DNA of 64,000 nt from Siphonodentalium dalli (taxonomy: Eukaryota > Mollusca > Scaphopoda > Gadilida > Siphonodentaliidae), in assembly GCA_032622095.1 (NCBI GenBank), contig CP136061.1, positions 237,758,609-237,822,608 of the forward strand, read 5' to 3'. Under the pieces are notes generated by a model. The model searched no databases and was not told the DNA's origin. It worked only from the letters and a program-made list of their open reading frames with translations. Position 1 is the first letter of the stretch. Every line of letters starts with the position of its first letter. Below are positions 23,557 through 34,969 of the stretch, one piece after another. Both the position numbers and the translations under genes were made by a program.

Positions 23557-24442
23557 TTAAGAGTATATGCTTCAATATATAACTACATCGTGGCAAATGC
23601 ATGCATACCATTTCATCACAACCTTTAAACTATTGCCAATTCATGTTCGCGACGTATAATTGAAATAGTTCCATGCATAAACAACCTACGGTTGTGACAT
23701 AACCAGCGGCCTATAATGTTAATAATGCCATTTTCGTGTTGTAATTACGCCCAATGCATTGGGTGTATAGTGCTATAGGCTGACCTGGCCATGTCAATGG
23801 AGCTATGAGGATATCTCGCAGAACAACACATTTCGGGTTTCACACGATGCGAGTTGTTTTGGGAAATAAGTTTATCGCCTATCTCGATTCCGTAATGTTT
23901 GTGATGTATTTGATCCCGCAAGCTTTCCCATCGTCGCTATCTTTTTCGGTGCGTCAACAAGTGCAAATTGTGAAATATATGTTTCTACCTCTCATAAAAG
24001 GAATATATTGACAGCGGCCATGTCCCTTGTGAAATCATGATGTCCACATTGTACTGCCACGTGCATTTATATATCACATGCATGAAACCCATATAATATA
24101 ATTGAAAAATCCATGATATTTTCATATCTGTCACAAGTGTGTAATCGCCGGGATACCTGGCTTTGCGCCAAGTAAATTACCGCGCGGATTAATACTATTT
24201 AGAAAAACCGCGCTTGAAACTAACACTAAACAAAGCAAAATGATTGCTTTGTTCATTAACGTTCAATTATTGTCCAACTTAGTTGCATTAACGAAAATAG
24301 GCACAAACACATAGAGGCAAATTATGAGACTATATGTTTCGTCGCAAGGCGGAAGCGCGCAATACTGTCGTATACGGTTGTAAAGCGTCTCATGCATTTT
24401 TGCCATTTTACATGCATTTTCAGCTTCTTTTAAACATTATTA
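23557..24442. other. No feature recognised
   Basis: AT-rich sequence. Short frames (for example 23805-24011) have no motif and no paralogue. Nothing that I can support was found. Confidence 0.4.
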
Positions 24443-25153
24443 TGCCCCCGACTTGAAGTTGGCGGGTATATAGTCGACGTCTCCGTCCGTCCGTCCATCC
24501 GTACAAACATTTTGCATTATTGTTCAGCAACCGCTAAGCAGATTTAGCTGATATTTGGTATGGTGATAGAGCAGCATTGGAGAACAGCTACATGCATAGC
24601 GCGGGTTTCGTCCACTCATTTTCACCAGAGTTATGGCCCTTTTTTCAACTTAGAAAATTCAATTTTGTTCGTCCGTACAAACATTTTGCATTATTGTTCA
24701 GCAACCGCTGGGCAGATTTAGCTGATATTTGGTATGGTGATAGAGCATCATGGGGGAACAGCTACATGCATAGCGCGGGTTTCGTCCACCCATTTTCACC
24801 AGAGTTATGGCCCTTTTTTACTTAGAAAATTCAATTTTTCTCTTGTTTTTGGGGGTTTCCAGATGATAGCATGAGCTTTGGTGGTACGATTGCAAATCCC
24901 GTATTTTATTGATCAGTTATATGAAAATACATGTCAAGTGCGAAATTGGGTATGATCTGATGATTTTTGCCAGAGTTATGACCCTTTTTTCAACTTAGAA
25001 AATTTGAATTTTTGCTTGTTTTGGGGTTTCTGGGTCGCTTGTTTTTGGGTTTCGGAATTTCTAGTACGAACTTCTTTTGGAATGGTCATATAGACCTCCT
25101 CGGATATCCGCAGTTTCGTCCATGCTTAATCCGAATTGCTACGGTCGGGGGCA
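24443..25153. repeat. Interspersed repeat with short inverted ends
   Basis: It starts tgcccccgacttgaagttgg and ends gtcgggggca, giving a 10-bp inverted terminus. Inside are two tandem units of about 165 bp (near 24510 and 24676) with ttcagcaaccgct and agatttagctgatatttggt, and a (GTCC)n tract. The same general type, with gagttatggccctttt words, recurs at 52.5-53.3 kb. ORFs here are by-products. Confidence 0.6.
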
Positions 25154-25829
25154 AATGCCACGCGACAGCGTACCTCTTGTTATTTGTTAAAAAGGCACAA
25201 AGCTCTAGTTTTGTTCATGTGACATACAAGATCTTGTTGGAGTCTTGAGTTCTCGTGGAGATAGTTACAAGCTGGTCGTGCATATAGTTTTATTCTATAT
25301 CATAAAGCATTGTATCTCTGCTAGCATATATATTCAGGTCAGGCGTTCTTACTCAATCTCTCCGGGCTATCCACGTGTATTCTCTTTTATATCACGCATG
25401 CGGCCTCTCTGTCAATCACATACTCGCGGCATGCACTGTCTACGCCCACGCGCACATCAGTATATACTCAAGATCTTCCCTCTTTTATAAGTACTCTTAG
25501 TACTGCAATGAAACTGTTAAAATTAATTCTCTAACATTACATGGCATAACTTGACCTATAACTCTCACGGAGTTTACACACAACTCGTATCCTTACACGT
25601 TATACTGTCCTATATATAATGTTGTATGCATGTTACATTTCACAAGTTCAAAACAATTAAGATTACATTTTATGACAAGAATTGTGATTGTTAAGTGTTT
25701 TCAATGAGTCTATTTGGCGCCTGTATGCGTCGACCCGAACGAGTGGCATAATGGACCTATCCGTACGTACCGCCCACCAATAGGCTACATGGTTACTGTT
25801 ACTAAGCATCACAAGCCATCTCAATCTCG
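25154..25829. other. No feature recognised
   Basis: Two short frames near 25012-25490 show no motif. There is no exon or repeat boundary that I can support. Confidence 0.35.
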
Positions 25830-27494
25830 CTACATATTCATTACTAAAATGGCTTTAGATGAGAACGTATTGTTAAAATCATGATTGGTGTTTGGGATGA
25901 TCCCGGGAAGATTTGGAAGGCCAGTTTTCCCTCCCCTACAACCCGCTTGTTGGATGTTTACATTTCGCTGAAGAGCGTTGATTTGGTGTCTCGTGGTTGA
26001 TGTGTTTCTTTGGTCTTTGGTCTTGTGCTTGCAGGATGCGTTGTAGTCCAAGTCTTCTCGTACTAAAACCGGCTAAGATATTGGGATGGAGGTGCCGGTC
26101 TTTAGTCCAAGACCGCTTGTATACCAATCCTATGACACGACTTACGCCCACGATCTGTGGCGGGAATTTGTGGTGTATTTTACTCGATTTACCTAGCAAA
26201 TCAATACATGATGCTATATACATCGGAAAGGCTTACATCTTATGGTCATAATGGTGTATAATAATCTAACTTTAATGTTAAATTACACATAGAATATTCC
26301 GGTTGACTGACACAAACATCGATTTGTTTCTCTGTTTGTTTACGTTTTAACCGAAAGCCGAAGTGGTCCGAATAAGTTCGGCATAATCCGCTGTTTGTTC
26401 TGGGAATTCTACTTTCCGTTTCTATATATAGCGCGGGTTTTCCGAACAAAAATGGCGAAAACCGATCGCCCGAAAGTCCAGTTTTCTATGTGCTTTCAGA
26501 ACAATTCCCGCACTAAAAACTTAATGACATAATGGAGGATCAGAACGGTAGTTTTGTTGACAATTTTCGCAAGCAACTTGTCAAAATTGGAGCAAATTAG
26601 AACTCTTGTGTCTGACTTGCCAAGTTGCCATGCGTGTGATGTGCATTTTGACATCTGTGTTGATAAAATAATCGGAGAACCGAATCACACAGTTTCGAAA
26701 TATAGTTCTTCCGTTTTAGTGGGACTTTTCAAACTTAAGGTTCATTTATTTAGTGTATTACATTTATATCTCCAATGTTTAATTAATCTATTTATTATTT
26801 TATTTATTGACACACATAATTACGATTACAATGGAGAATTCATCGTAATTTGCGTTGTTGTCCAAAATCTACGGAATATTTTCAACGGAAAATGCCGAAC
26901 ACAGTTCGCGAGGTCAACCGAGTTCGCATACTTTTAAAAAATTGTAAACATTGAGGTAAATGTCTCTTTTCGCATTAAATTACCGTTTTAAATTCACAAC
27001 TGATGTGGGTTTCAGATAAAATAGCATGTCTTCTGCGGAAAATATCCGTTTATTGTCGCAATTGTGATATTTTATTTCATATAATTGTGGTTTTATTTGA
27101 GCGGGTCACTAACGCTTAAGTCGTGTCATAAGAATGCATGGGCCTGAAACTCGGACTAAAGACCGGCACCTCCATCCCAATACTTAGCCGGTTTTAGTAC
27201 GAGAAGACTTGGACTAGATGCGTTGTTGTCGTTGGGAGGAATTGATGATGTGTGGTGACGGGATGGGCTATATGTGCGTCTCTCAGATAGCTTACATTCC
27301 GCCGGCTGGATTCATGGAGGATCTGTAGGGGTGTTGGTGATGTCGTTGCTAAATGTTGGGGTTGATGACAGTGACTTGGTTGAGGTCAGTCTGTTTTTCT
27401 TACTTTGGTCTTTTTCTTTGTTCTGGAAGTGTTGTTGGAGTCGTTGAGAGGGGTGGTGGCAGGAAGAGGCGGCTGAGTCATGGTGTTGTGGGAC
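25830..27494 (-). pseudogene. Ser/Thr/Asn-rich ORF split by a DNA transposon
   Basis: On the minus strand a polypyrimidine tract and cag acceptor precede 27494, then ATG at 27481-27479 starts MTQPPLPATTPLNDSNN. A frame shift occurs after about 27 codons and a TGA follows near SNDITNTPTDPP. The frame then reads SSIPPNDNNAS at the right edge of an inserted element (26044-27216). It resumes on the other side as CKHKTKDQRNTS, continues through LPNLPGIIPNTNHDF and stops at 25830. Removing the insert with one copy of its 9-bp duplication keeps the frame. The product is unknown; low-complexity Ser/Thr/Asn content would fit a retrotransposon ORF1 or a disordered host protein. Confidence 0.45.
26044..27216. 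mobile_element. TIR element with 9-bp duplication (MULE-like)
   Basis: GATGCGTTG at 26035-26043 and at 27217-27225 are direct repeats flanking terminal inverted repeats of about 65 bp that start tagtccaagtcttctcgtac. The arms differ at only a few positions. A 9-bp duplication is characteristic of Mutator-like (also Merlin-like) transposons. Size is 1173 bp with no transposase. A 127-codon frame at 26554-26937 and a short frame starting MEDQNGSFVDNFRKQL at 26533 lie inside; a captured gene fragment is possible but unproven. Confidence 0.75.
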
Positions 27495-27505
27495 CTGTAA
27501 AGGTA

Positions 27506-28263
27506 GATAAGAGGATATGTGTAGTTAATTGAATACATAAATTGGTGTCGGGATTGACTGTGTCGTGAGAAAAATGACTATTTTGCGTTCTTTATTGTTA
27601 AACGCCATGTAACACGATAATATAGGTTCTTTCTGTGTTTCACGATTTTCAAGATACCTATGTGTGTATATATGCATCTTGTAAAAGTGACTGTCGTTAG
27701 ATATAAACAAAAATAGAACCAGATTTAAACAAAAAACCAGGTATGATTGTTAGGCCATTTCCGATAACCAACAAACATTGATGTTTACGTTGAATCAAAC
27801 TGTGTAAATGAAGCCATTATATAACTTCAATGTCAAATAGCAAATTTAATATCGAAGCTATGCTAATAGTTCACACCTTGATGAAATAAACCAAACGGAG
27901 GTGTACATGTGGTAATTAATCTATAATCCCTCTTTTGTCGAAATAAATATAACGATATCAGTTTCCCATACCTCGAGCATCCTGCATTAGCCCCGATGAC
28001 ATCAGACCGGATGCAAAGGATTATCAAATAATGGTCTTTTAAAATTTCACATCCTATTTTACCGTCACTGAAGTACATTAAAGAAAACGCCGACTATCAT
28101 GGAGTCAGTTACATGTTGCCATGTGGCAACAATGGCACAAAGTGAAGTCGTTCGGTGAAGGTTGCGTGTATACACCGCGAAGCACGTGCAATGTGTGAAA
28201 TTTCGTGTAATTCTCTGGAAAACATCTGTTGATTCTCATTTACACGTACATTGTCGCATTAAT
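27506..28263. other. No feature recognised
   Basis: AT-rich sequence with short frames only. Nothing that I can support was found, apart from being the possible 5' region of the candidate exon that follows. Confidence 0.35.
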
Positions 28264-28323
28264 ATGGAGGAAGCTTTAGATTCTCAAATGGATTCAGTAA
28301 AACGTTCGCATGAGATCCTACAG
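28264..28323 (+). CDS. Candidate first coding exon, 20 aa
   Basis: ATG at 28264 opens MEEALDSQMDSVKRSHEILQ, a protein-like sequence that ends exactly at CAG followed by GTTAGTG, a strong splice donor. The frame is also open upstream. No following exon was recognised downstream, so the gene cannot be named. It could also be chance, since donors of this quality are common. Confidence 0.3.
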
Positions 28324-29095
28324 GTTAGTGTGAATAGCAGACATTTGAACTCAATATTACCACGGTGTTATAACAGCAATACATGTATATATTTATAACG
28401 AAAAACACTTTACATAAAACAACTACTCGCGGCACAATTAATAGCGAGTTTGCGATACCCGTCCGACGGGTACGGGTGAATCGGTGAACTTCGTCGCGGT
28501 CACTTGCGTACTTTAAAAGCAGCACACACAGCGATAGGGATTTGGAACGGGTAGATGTGTCCCATTGACCGTTAATCTTTCACACATAAGTACATGAATT
28601 CTACGAAATATCAGTCAACGATATATTAACCTATTTACTGCAAGATATCATCCGCAAATCACATCTATAAAGTAATGATATAAGTCACATTTTATGTTCA
28701 AACTCTCGAGGTGGCTTCTGGCACTTAACCACAATACATACATGTGTGCATATATTATAAGCATGCACGTGCATCTATCAATCATTCAATTTATAATTCT
28801 CCGCCAAATCCGAAATAACACGCGATAAATAATATAATATACAATTGCCGAAATGTAAGAACAAAAACGTCGTCTTCATGCAGTTAACTGTTTGAAAAAG
28901 CAATAGGGTACTGTCAGTCCATTATGTTAACAATGTGTTAAGAAGTCACGCCATGCAATGAACGGTTGGACAGGGCCGACCACATTGTACGACTCATTGT
29001 GTTAATCCAATGTTGGGTTAATCCCTTATGATCAGAGGTGACTTCATGACCAGGCCATATTTTAAGCTGGTGAATAGCTTCATGCAGACTGTGAA

Positions 29096-29143
29096 TTATT
29101 TCAGCGAATAGAATGATCTCGATGGATCCATTCGCTGAAATAA
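29096..29143. repeat. Perfect hairpin, 14-bp stem
   Basis: Arms ttatttcagcgaat (29096-29109) and attcgctgaaataa (29130-29143) surround a 20-nt loop. The half-motif ttatttcagc is repeated at 29151. Function is unknown. Confidence 0.7.
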
Positions 29144-29568
29144 TGAACAGTTATTTCAGCCATAATCGTATACTTACATATGTTACACTTATTTGCCTAT
29201 AAACCGTTTAGTTACTTTATCGTATATGGGTGGTGCCCGATTTCTCAATTTTAACCTTAAGAATGATGAATATTGCAATGGGGATAATATAGGTTGATAT
29301 AGACACGACGTACCGATATATAGAACTTATACTATGTACAACATTTTATCATAGCATAGTCTGAGCGAGTTTCATTTGTTTCCCGAGTTTCTCACACAGA
29401 AGTGAAGAAAACGCTCTTTATTCAGGCAATATAATGAACAAAATACCATTGAACGTTAAAGATGTCAACCTACCTCCGGGTTTAGATCCAAACCAAAATC
29501 CTAATTCTTGGAATAAACGTTCACTTTGTGTCCCGACCCTTCGATATGTTGTAAAAGTCCCAACCCAA

Positions 29569-30865
29569 CAGGGGGGGGGGTCGGAAAAAAAATTCAGGCA
29601 CGTATGACATTTTTTCCCTTTCGATCATTTTTTGTGCCCACCCACCCCCACCGTTTTCGACAGTTTTTTCCGACCATTTTTTTACACCCACCCCCCTTAA
29701 AACACTAAAACAGTAATAAAGATGCGAAAACCGGCGGAAACAGTTGTTAATTTGAGGAACAAGGTTACAGTAGTCTATAGATGAGAATGTTTTTGTATTT
29801 ACTTTTTTGTTTTATGTTTTAGTTGTATAAGCCTGTAACGTTCAGTCTTATCTCAATATTATCATGTGCCAACTTTATGTGATGAGAAATCCACTTCTAT
29901 TTTTACATTGTTTTGACAAAGGTTGTTTTACTGACAAGCCGTCCAGATTTGTTTTTCATTTGTTTTATTTGCACATTTAATTGTGTTTTGATCAATGTCT
30001 AGATTGTGATAAAACAAGCCATAGATTCACATGAAATAATGTCGCCATTAATACTTCTTTTGAATTATGACAAGTTCAGTTATATAGGCAGAATGACTAT
30101 AGTGAAGTTTTATTGGTATAATCAAACTTTGAAAACCAAACTTGGTAAAAGTTGACAATCAAAGTAAGTTTTACATGGCTTATTGTTATGTTTTATCAAA
30201 CGAAGATATCTAGTCTAATAGTGATGCCAAATACTCTATGTCCTGTTATCACAGTGTTTACTTTTTTATTTTAAAGTTTTATTTTTAATCAGCCCAGCTG
30301 AGCCCAGTTGCTGTTTCATAGTTTTATAGTGATGAGCATTCCACTTATTTTTCTTTTATACCTTTATGCTAAATGTTATTTGTGTTTGTTTTATATGCAG
30401 ATTATGCTAAAACAAGATAATTTTTTTATGAGAATGGTTGTTGTTTATATGACAATCCCTTAGTGCTGTTCAGTGTATAAGATAGAACTTATCAGCTGCA
30501 CCCTCCTGTAATACAAAACTGAATAAGTCTACTGTCAGTATATTTTATTACAAGTGTGTATATTTGATTAGCTCGGTTTAACATCAAAAGGCAGACTTTG
30601 CTTTTAAAAAATCACTCATGCAGGATCACGTTCGAATTTCCCATGGACTAACACCCATTTATAAAAAATACAACTGGATAACTGTCTGCAGTCAGTTTAC
30701 CAGTTATAATTACATTATTTCTCTCATTCAAAGTGGTTTTGAAGCCCAACTCATTGCCAAAACACTAAAAAAACAAGCAGGAAATTGTTTGCTTGTTGGT
30801 GGCTTTGACCACCCACCCACCCCGGCATACGTGCCGGAATTTTTGTTTTCACACCCCCCCCCCTG
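29569..30865. mobile_element. Possible TIR element with poly-G ends
   Basis: The left end begins cagggggggggg and runs to attcaggcacgtatg. The right end is the inverse, with catacgtgccggaattttt leading to cccccccccctg. The resulting inverted repeat is about 40 bp. CAGGG ends recall hAT elements, but I cannot find the expected 8-bp duplication. There is no coding frame. Confidence is lowered because G tracts mutate quickly. Confidence 0.4.
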
Positions 30866-31287
30866 ACATGTGGTGCAAATTTCAACTCAATGCATAGTTT
30901 GTTGTGTTTATCTTTGTATACTTTCACAAAATTGGCAGTTTGAACCATGTGCCATGGCAAATATTAGCCATAGTTTTACCCGTATAGAATGATTAAATGG
31001 GGAGAGAACCGACTCGATCAGGAGAGAACACAAACAATTATAAAAATTCGCGGTTTTTGTCGTTGTTATGACTCGCACAATGAAAGTTTCGTTATTAACA
31101 CGCTCATTGGTGCCACAGATTGTGATGGGATTGAAAATACCTAATCGAATTATCACCTAGATGCCTCAAAATTGCGTTTTAACTGTCAAAAAGTCGTGAA
31201 AATGTATAATTTCGATCATCAGGAACCGTCACAAATCAGTCAAGAACCATCACAAACCGGCGATAGAATGATTTCACGGTTACACAG

Positions 31288-33062
31288 CTGAGCCGTAATT
31301 TCGCTAAAATCCGGATTGAGAATCCAAAGCCGATTACGGGGGGCGGAGCTAATTTCGGATTCTAGGTCAGATTTTGAAATCCACGTGGTCTCCGAAACTC
31401 TCTCCCAGCGTCAAACATGGCTCATGTATTTGACACAAGTATCATTTGTATCTTATATTGAGAAAGTGCATGTTTGTTGTGAAAGTCATGCTTTTCTTCT
31501 ATGTGTGTATACACGGCACATAATTTGCTGCCAATCCGACTTAATCGCATCTTTTTTTCAAGTTAAAGTGTGTTTATTGATGATGGCAAGTAAATCTAAA
31601 CATGACAGCTCTAGGCCTCCTGAATCAAATTCCGAAGATGTTGTGAAGAACACACGGAACTTGTCAGTTGAACAGGGACGTGACGACAGGGGTTGATTGG
31701 GTGTCTCGACCCCCACCCCGAACTTTGGTACAATTTGCTAAGCTGTGCAGTCATTCATACGTGAGGAAAATCAGGATTATTTTGACTAACTGTTTCAAAT
31801 AATGATACGTACAAGCCAACAAACGCAACAAACAAACCCGATTTTAAATAAATACATATACAAACTTATGACTAACTCGGGAGAGGGGGTGTCCAGTGAT
31901 CTGTATATATGTTTAACTTGTTTTGGTAGTCATGTTGCTTTGCCATTACTAATTATTTATTTTTTCAGTGTAATAACATATGGGAGAGGGGGTACCCTTA
32001 AGTGAGTCAGTACTTGTCCCCCAATTCCTTTGTATGTATAAACAAATGTATGTGTTATATATCATGTGTTATCTAAATTTGACATATATTTGAAATAAAT
32101 ATATCTAAACTAAACTTTGGTACATTCCAGCAGTCGGAAATTTCATGCATGACACAACATTAGTTGGACATTAATTTGACACCATATATAGGTTGGCATT
32201 GTTCTCATTGTTTGATTTTTTTCAACCAGTAAAAGTTGGTAATTTTCCAATCTTAGTGTTTGTCAGATTGGATATTTCCAAGGAGAGAAAATTGAATTCT
32301 GCGAACCTGTTCCCTAGAACATGTGTCTGTTGTCTATACAGAGACTATTGCGCAAAACGACTGCATTTAACGAAACAAAACATGTTAAAATTGCTATAAC
32401 TTTAAGACTAGATGATAGTACATACGTGTATCTGATAATCCATCGATACCATATAATCCTACTATTTCTTGAATAAGAAGAAACATTATAATAACGAACA
32501 CAGCAGAAGACATATCCATGCAGGTTCATATGAATTCGGTCAATGGTGACGTATCCGCTGAATTCGAAATCGACATGCGTTCGGGCGGTATTTTAAGGAT
32601 GGAATTATGAAATGGACATATGAAAGTGACAATCAACAATGGTTCGCCATCAACCGAAGTGCTCCCCCAGCGTTACTATCAATAGCGTTATTATTTGGCT
32701 AATTTCAGTAATATTCTCCCAGTTTACATTCAATAAAACAAATTTGTCTCCGCATTTAAAATTCTTTGATATAGATCGTTTATATTCTGCAATAATTTGT
32801 ACACAAGAGACGGATTCTTATGTTTTATTGTGTTTTTAAACTCTGAGGTGGCGGAATCTCGGTTTGTTTACATTACGAACATTTGAGTCCGTAATCGGAA
32901 TCCGAATCCAAATCGGATTACCACGAAATTAGGATTACGGTCTGTTCGTTTACTGATTCTGCAAATTTGTGGTCTGTTCTTTTGCCGAACCAAGTCGTAC
33001 GGGGACAAATCTGTAATCTGAATCCAGAATCCGAATTGGATTTTAGCGAAATAACGCCTCAG
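31288..33062. mobile_element. 1.8-kb TIR element, host of a LINE insertion
   Basis: The ends match in inverted orientation: ctgagccgtaatttcgctaa at 31288 and the complement of ctgaggcgttatttcgctaa ending at 33062. Inside are further inverted words such as ccgattacgg. A small frame at 31580-31696 starts MMASKSKHDSSRPPESNSED and ends after about 39 codons; it follows a tract resembling a splice acceptor. No transposase domain was seen. The target duplication is not clear. Confidence 0.5.
31733..32112 (+). mobile_element. Short LINE/SINE-type retroposon with 12-bp duplication
   Basis: The direct repeat AACTTTGGTACA occurs at 31721-31732 and 32113-32124. The 380 bp between ends in an A-rich tail (tgaaataaatatatctaaac), which fits target-primed reverse transcription of a 5'-truncated element in plus orientation. 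It contains no coding frame of note. It is nested in the 1.8-kb TIR element. Confidence 0.7.
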
Positions 33063-33420
33063 TTAAGTGCCATGTCTGGATTATTGAAAACGCGCTGTCC
33101 GGATTCCGGCTCGACACAACATTGTTGCATGATGGGAACTGTGTTATATTTTTAGTTTAGACTGGCGGGTTTTCCCATACGGTATATTTAGAACAAGGAA
33201 ACTGGTAAAATTGTTGTGCGACCAGTGCAACTAAATTTTATGAGGAATGATTATGCCAAATGTTCAACATTAACAGTATATACAAAGGTACGATACTTCC
33301 CGTGAGTATTTTGTTTTTGCTGATCATAAACTTAGGCGTATCGACTCGTATTCGATAGTCATGCATCTTTAAAATATCAACATATTTCACTTTTTTCAGA
33401 CCCAGAACCGAAACTAATTT

Positions 33421-33533
33421 GATCAGTTCACAGTTACTGGACATAAAGTCCCAGAAAGTTATATAAGGATACCGATTTCTAAACTCGATTAAAACCTTAT
33501 TTTTGGGACTTTATGTCCAGTAACTGTGATCAG
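33421..33533. repeat. Inverted repeat with 25-bp perfect core
   Basis: The left arm (33421-33453) contains cagttactggacataaagtc; the right arm (33504-33533) is the complement, with gatcag at its end. The loop is about 50 bp. Probably a small foldback repeat. Confidence 0.75.
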
Positions 33534-34969
33534 TTTATGTAATTTATGGCCCTGACGGTGCTTTATAATTAGCAGGGGCGGCGGAGCCGGGGGTGGGGGC
33601 ACGGGGGGTAATTACAGGAAAACATAAAAATCGTTCACTTTTTGATTGAAGCACCAAAATTGGCACAGATGTAGTTTAACATATTCTAAATGAGAATCTA
33701 GCTGGTTCCAGCTTTTCAATGAGTGGAACTTGGAAGAAAAAAACACCCCCTAAAAAAGACGATTTGTTTTATTTATCAGTTTTATGCAAATTATAGCGGT
33801 AAAATCAACTATAATGTATACAAATGTACATATTTTCGTAAAGCTAAGACATAATGACACTTTTCTGAGCTAAAATTGAAACTCACCATCCAATATGGCC
33901 GCCAAAATGGCCGCCGGAAGTTGAAAATACGACATTTTTTCACAAATATCAAATTATATCTTCTAGATCATTTCATGCTGTTTGGAACTAGTTGAGTAAT
34001 ACGACTTTGTTTTGTGTTTTGTATATTAACTGATTATTGGCGCAATTAAATAGGCCATTATTGGGCTCCTAGCCCCTTCCAATTCCTCAAAAATTCGATT
34101 TTACAGAACACGGAATAAAATTTTACAAAAAATCACAATTGGGATTCTAGTCATATTTCAACAAGAAATGAAAAGAACATTGTAATGTAAGTGAGGCATA
34201 TCATTACCTATGAATATTCCAACTCTCTGGAACCAAAAATCTTACCTTGGCTCAAAATGGCTGCCAAAATGGCCACCAAAATATGGAAAATGGTCAATAT
34301 TGTCCCAGGATGTCCTGCATTCGCTTACAAGTTGTGGTTGATGTATACAATTGGCTAATCTGTATTCTATACATTTAATACTAACATGTCTGATGCACCA
34401 TGTGTCATTTTTACTATTGTCACCACTGACATCACCAGATATATTGGATTTTTCTCTCAAAAACTTGACATAAATATCGGCAAAAATTCACTTTTCAGGG
34501 TTCGACCATTTTTTCAAGTAAAATGCAACTACCTTTGGTATGAAAGGTGTTTATTGTTTTGACCTATCTTAAATGTGTCACACTACGATGTTTATAATGC
34601 CAAAATGGCAACCAAATTTGTAAAAAAAAATATTTTTACAAATCTCCCGAACATTATTCTCTGCGTTAATATCCGAAAAGGTAGCAAATTGTGACTCACA
34701 TGGTTATTATACGTGTTAGTTAATTAAGTGACAACTATGTTCTATTATGTTTGTCCTAGTTCCGTATGGGGCATAACAAATTCATTTTAAAGTTACAGTA
34801 TGGAATTTTGCGGAGAACCTCTTTTGTGATTCTGGCCATATTATTGAAAGGAAATGGGCAGAACTTTGAAACGGAACTGAGATGAACCATGAGATGTGGG
34901 TAGTCTGGCCCATTATGACAAACATTATCAACTGGATACTGGGTGGAAGCCAAGATGGCAGCCAGGGAG
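33534..34969. repeat. Repeat-like sequence with aaaatggccgcc words
   Basis: Recurring words such as aaaatggccgccaaaatggc (33897-33917, 34250-34280, 34600-34620) resemble the subterminal repeats of the 4.75-kb element and of the 41-43 kb array. No boundaries or genes were identified. Confidence 0.35.
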
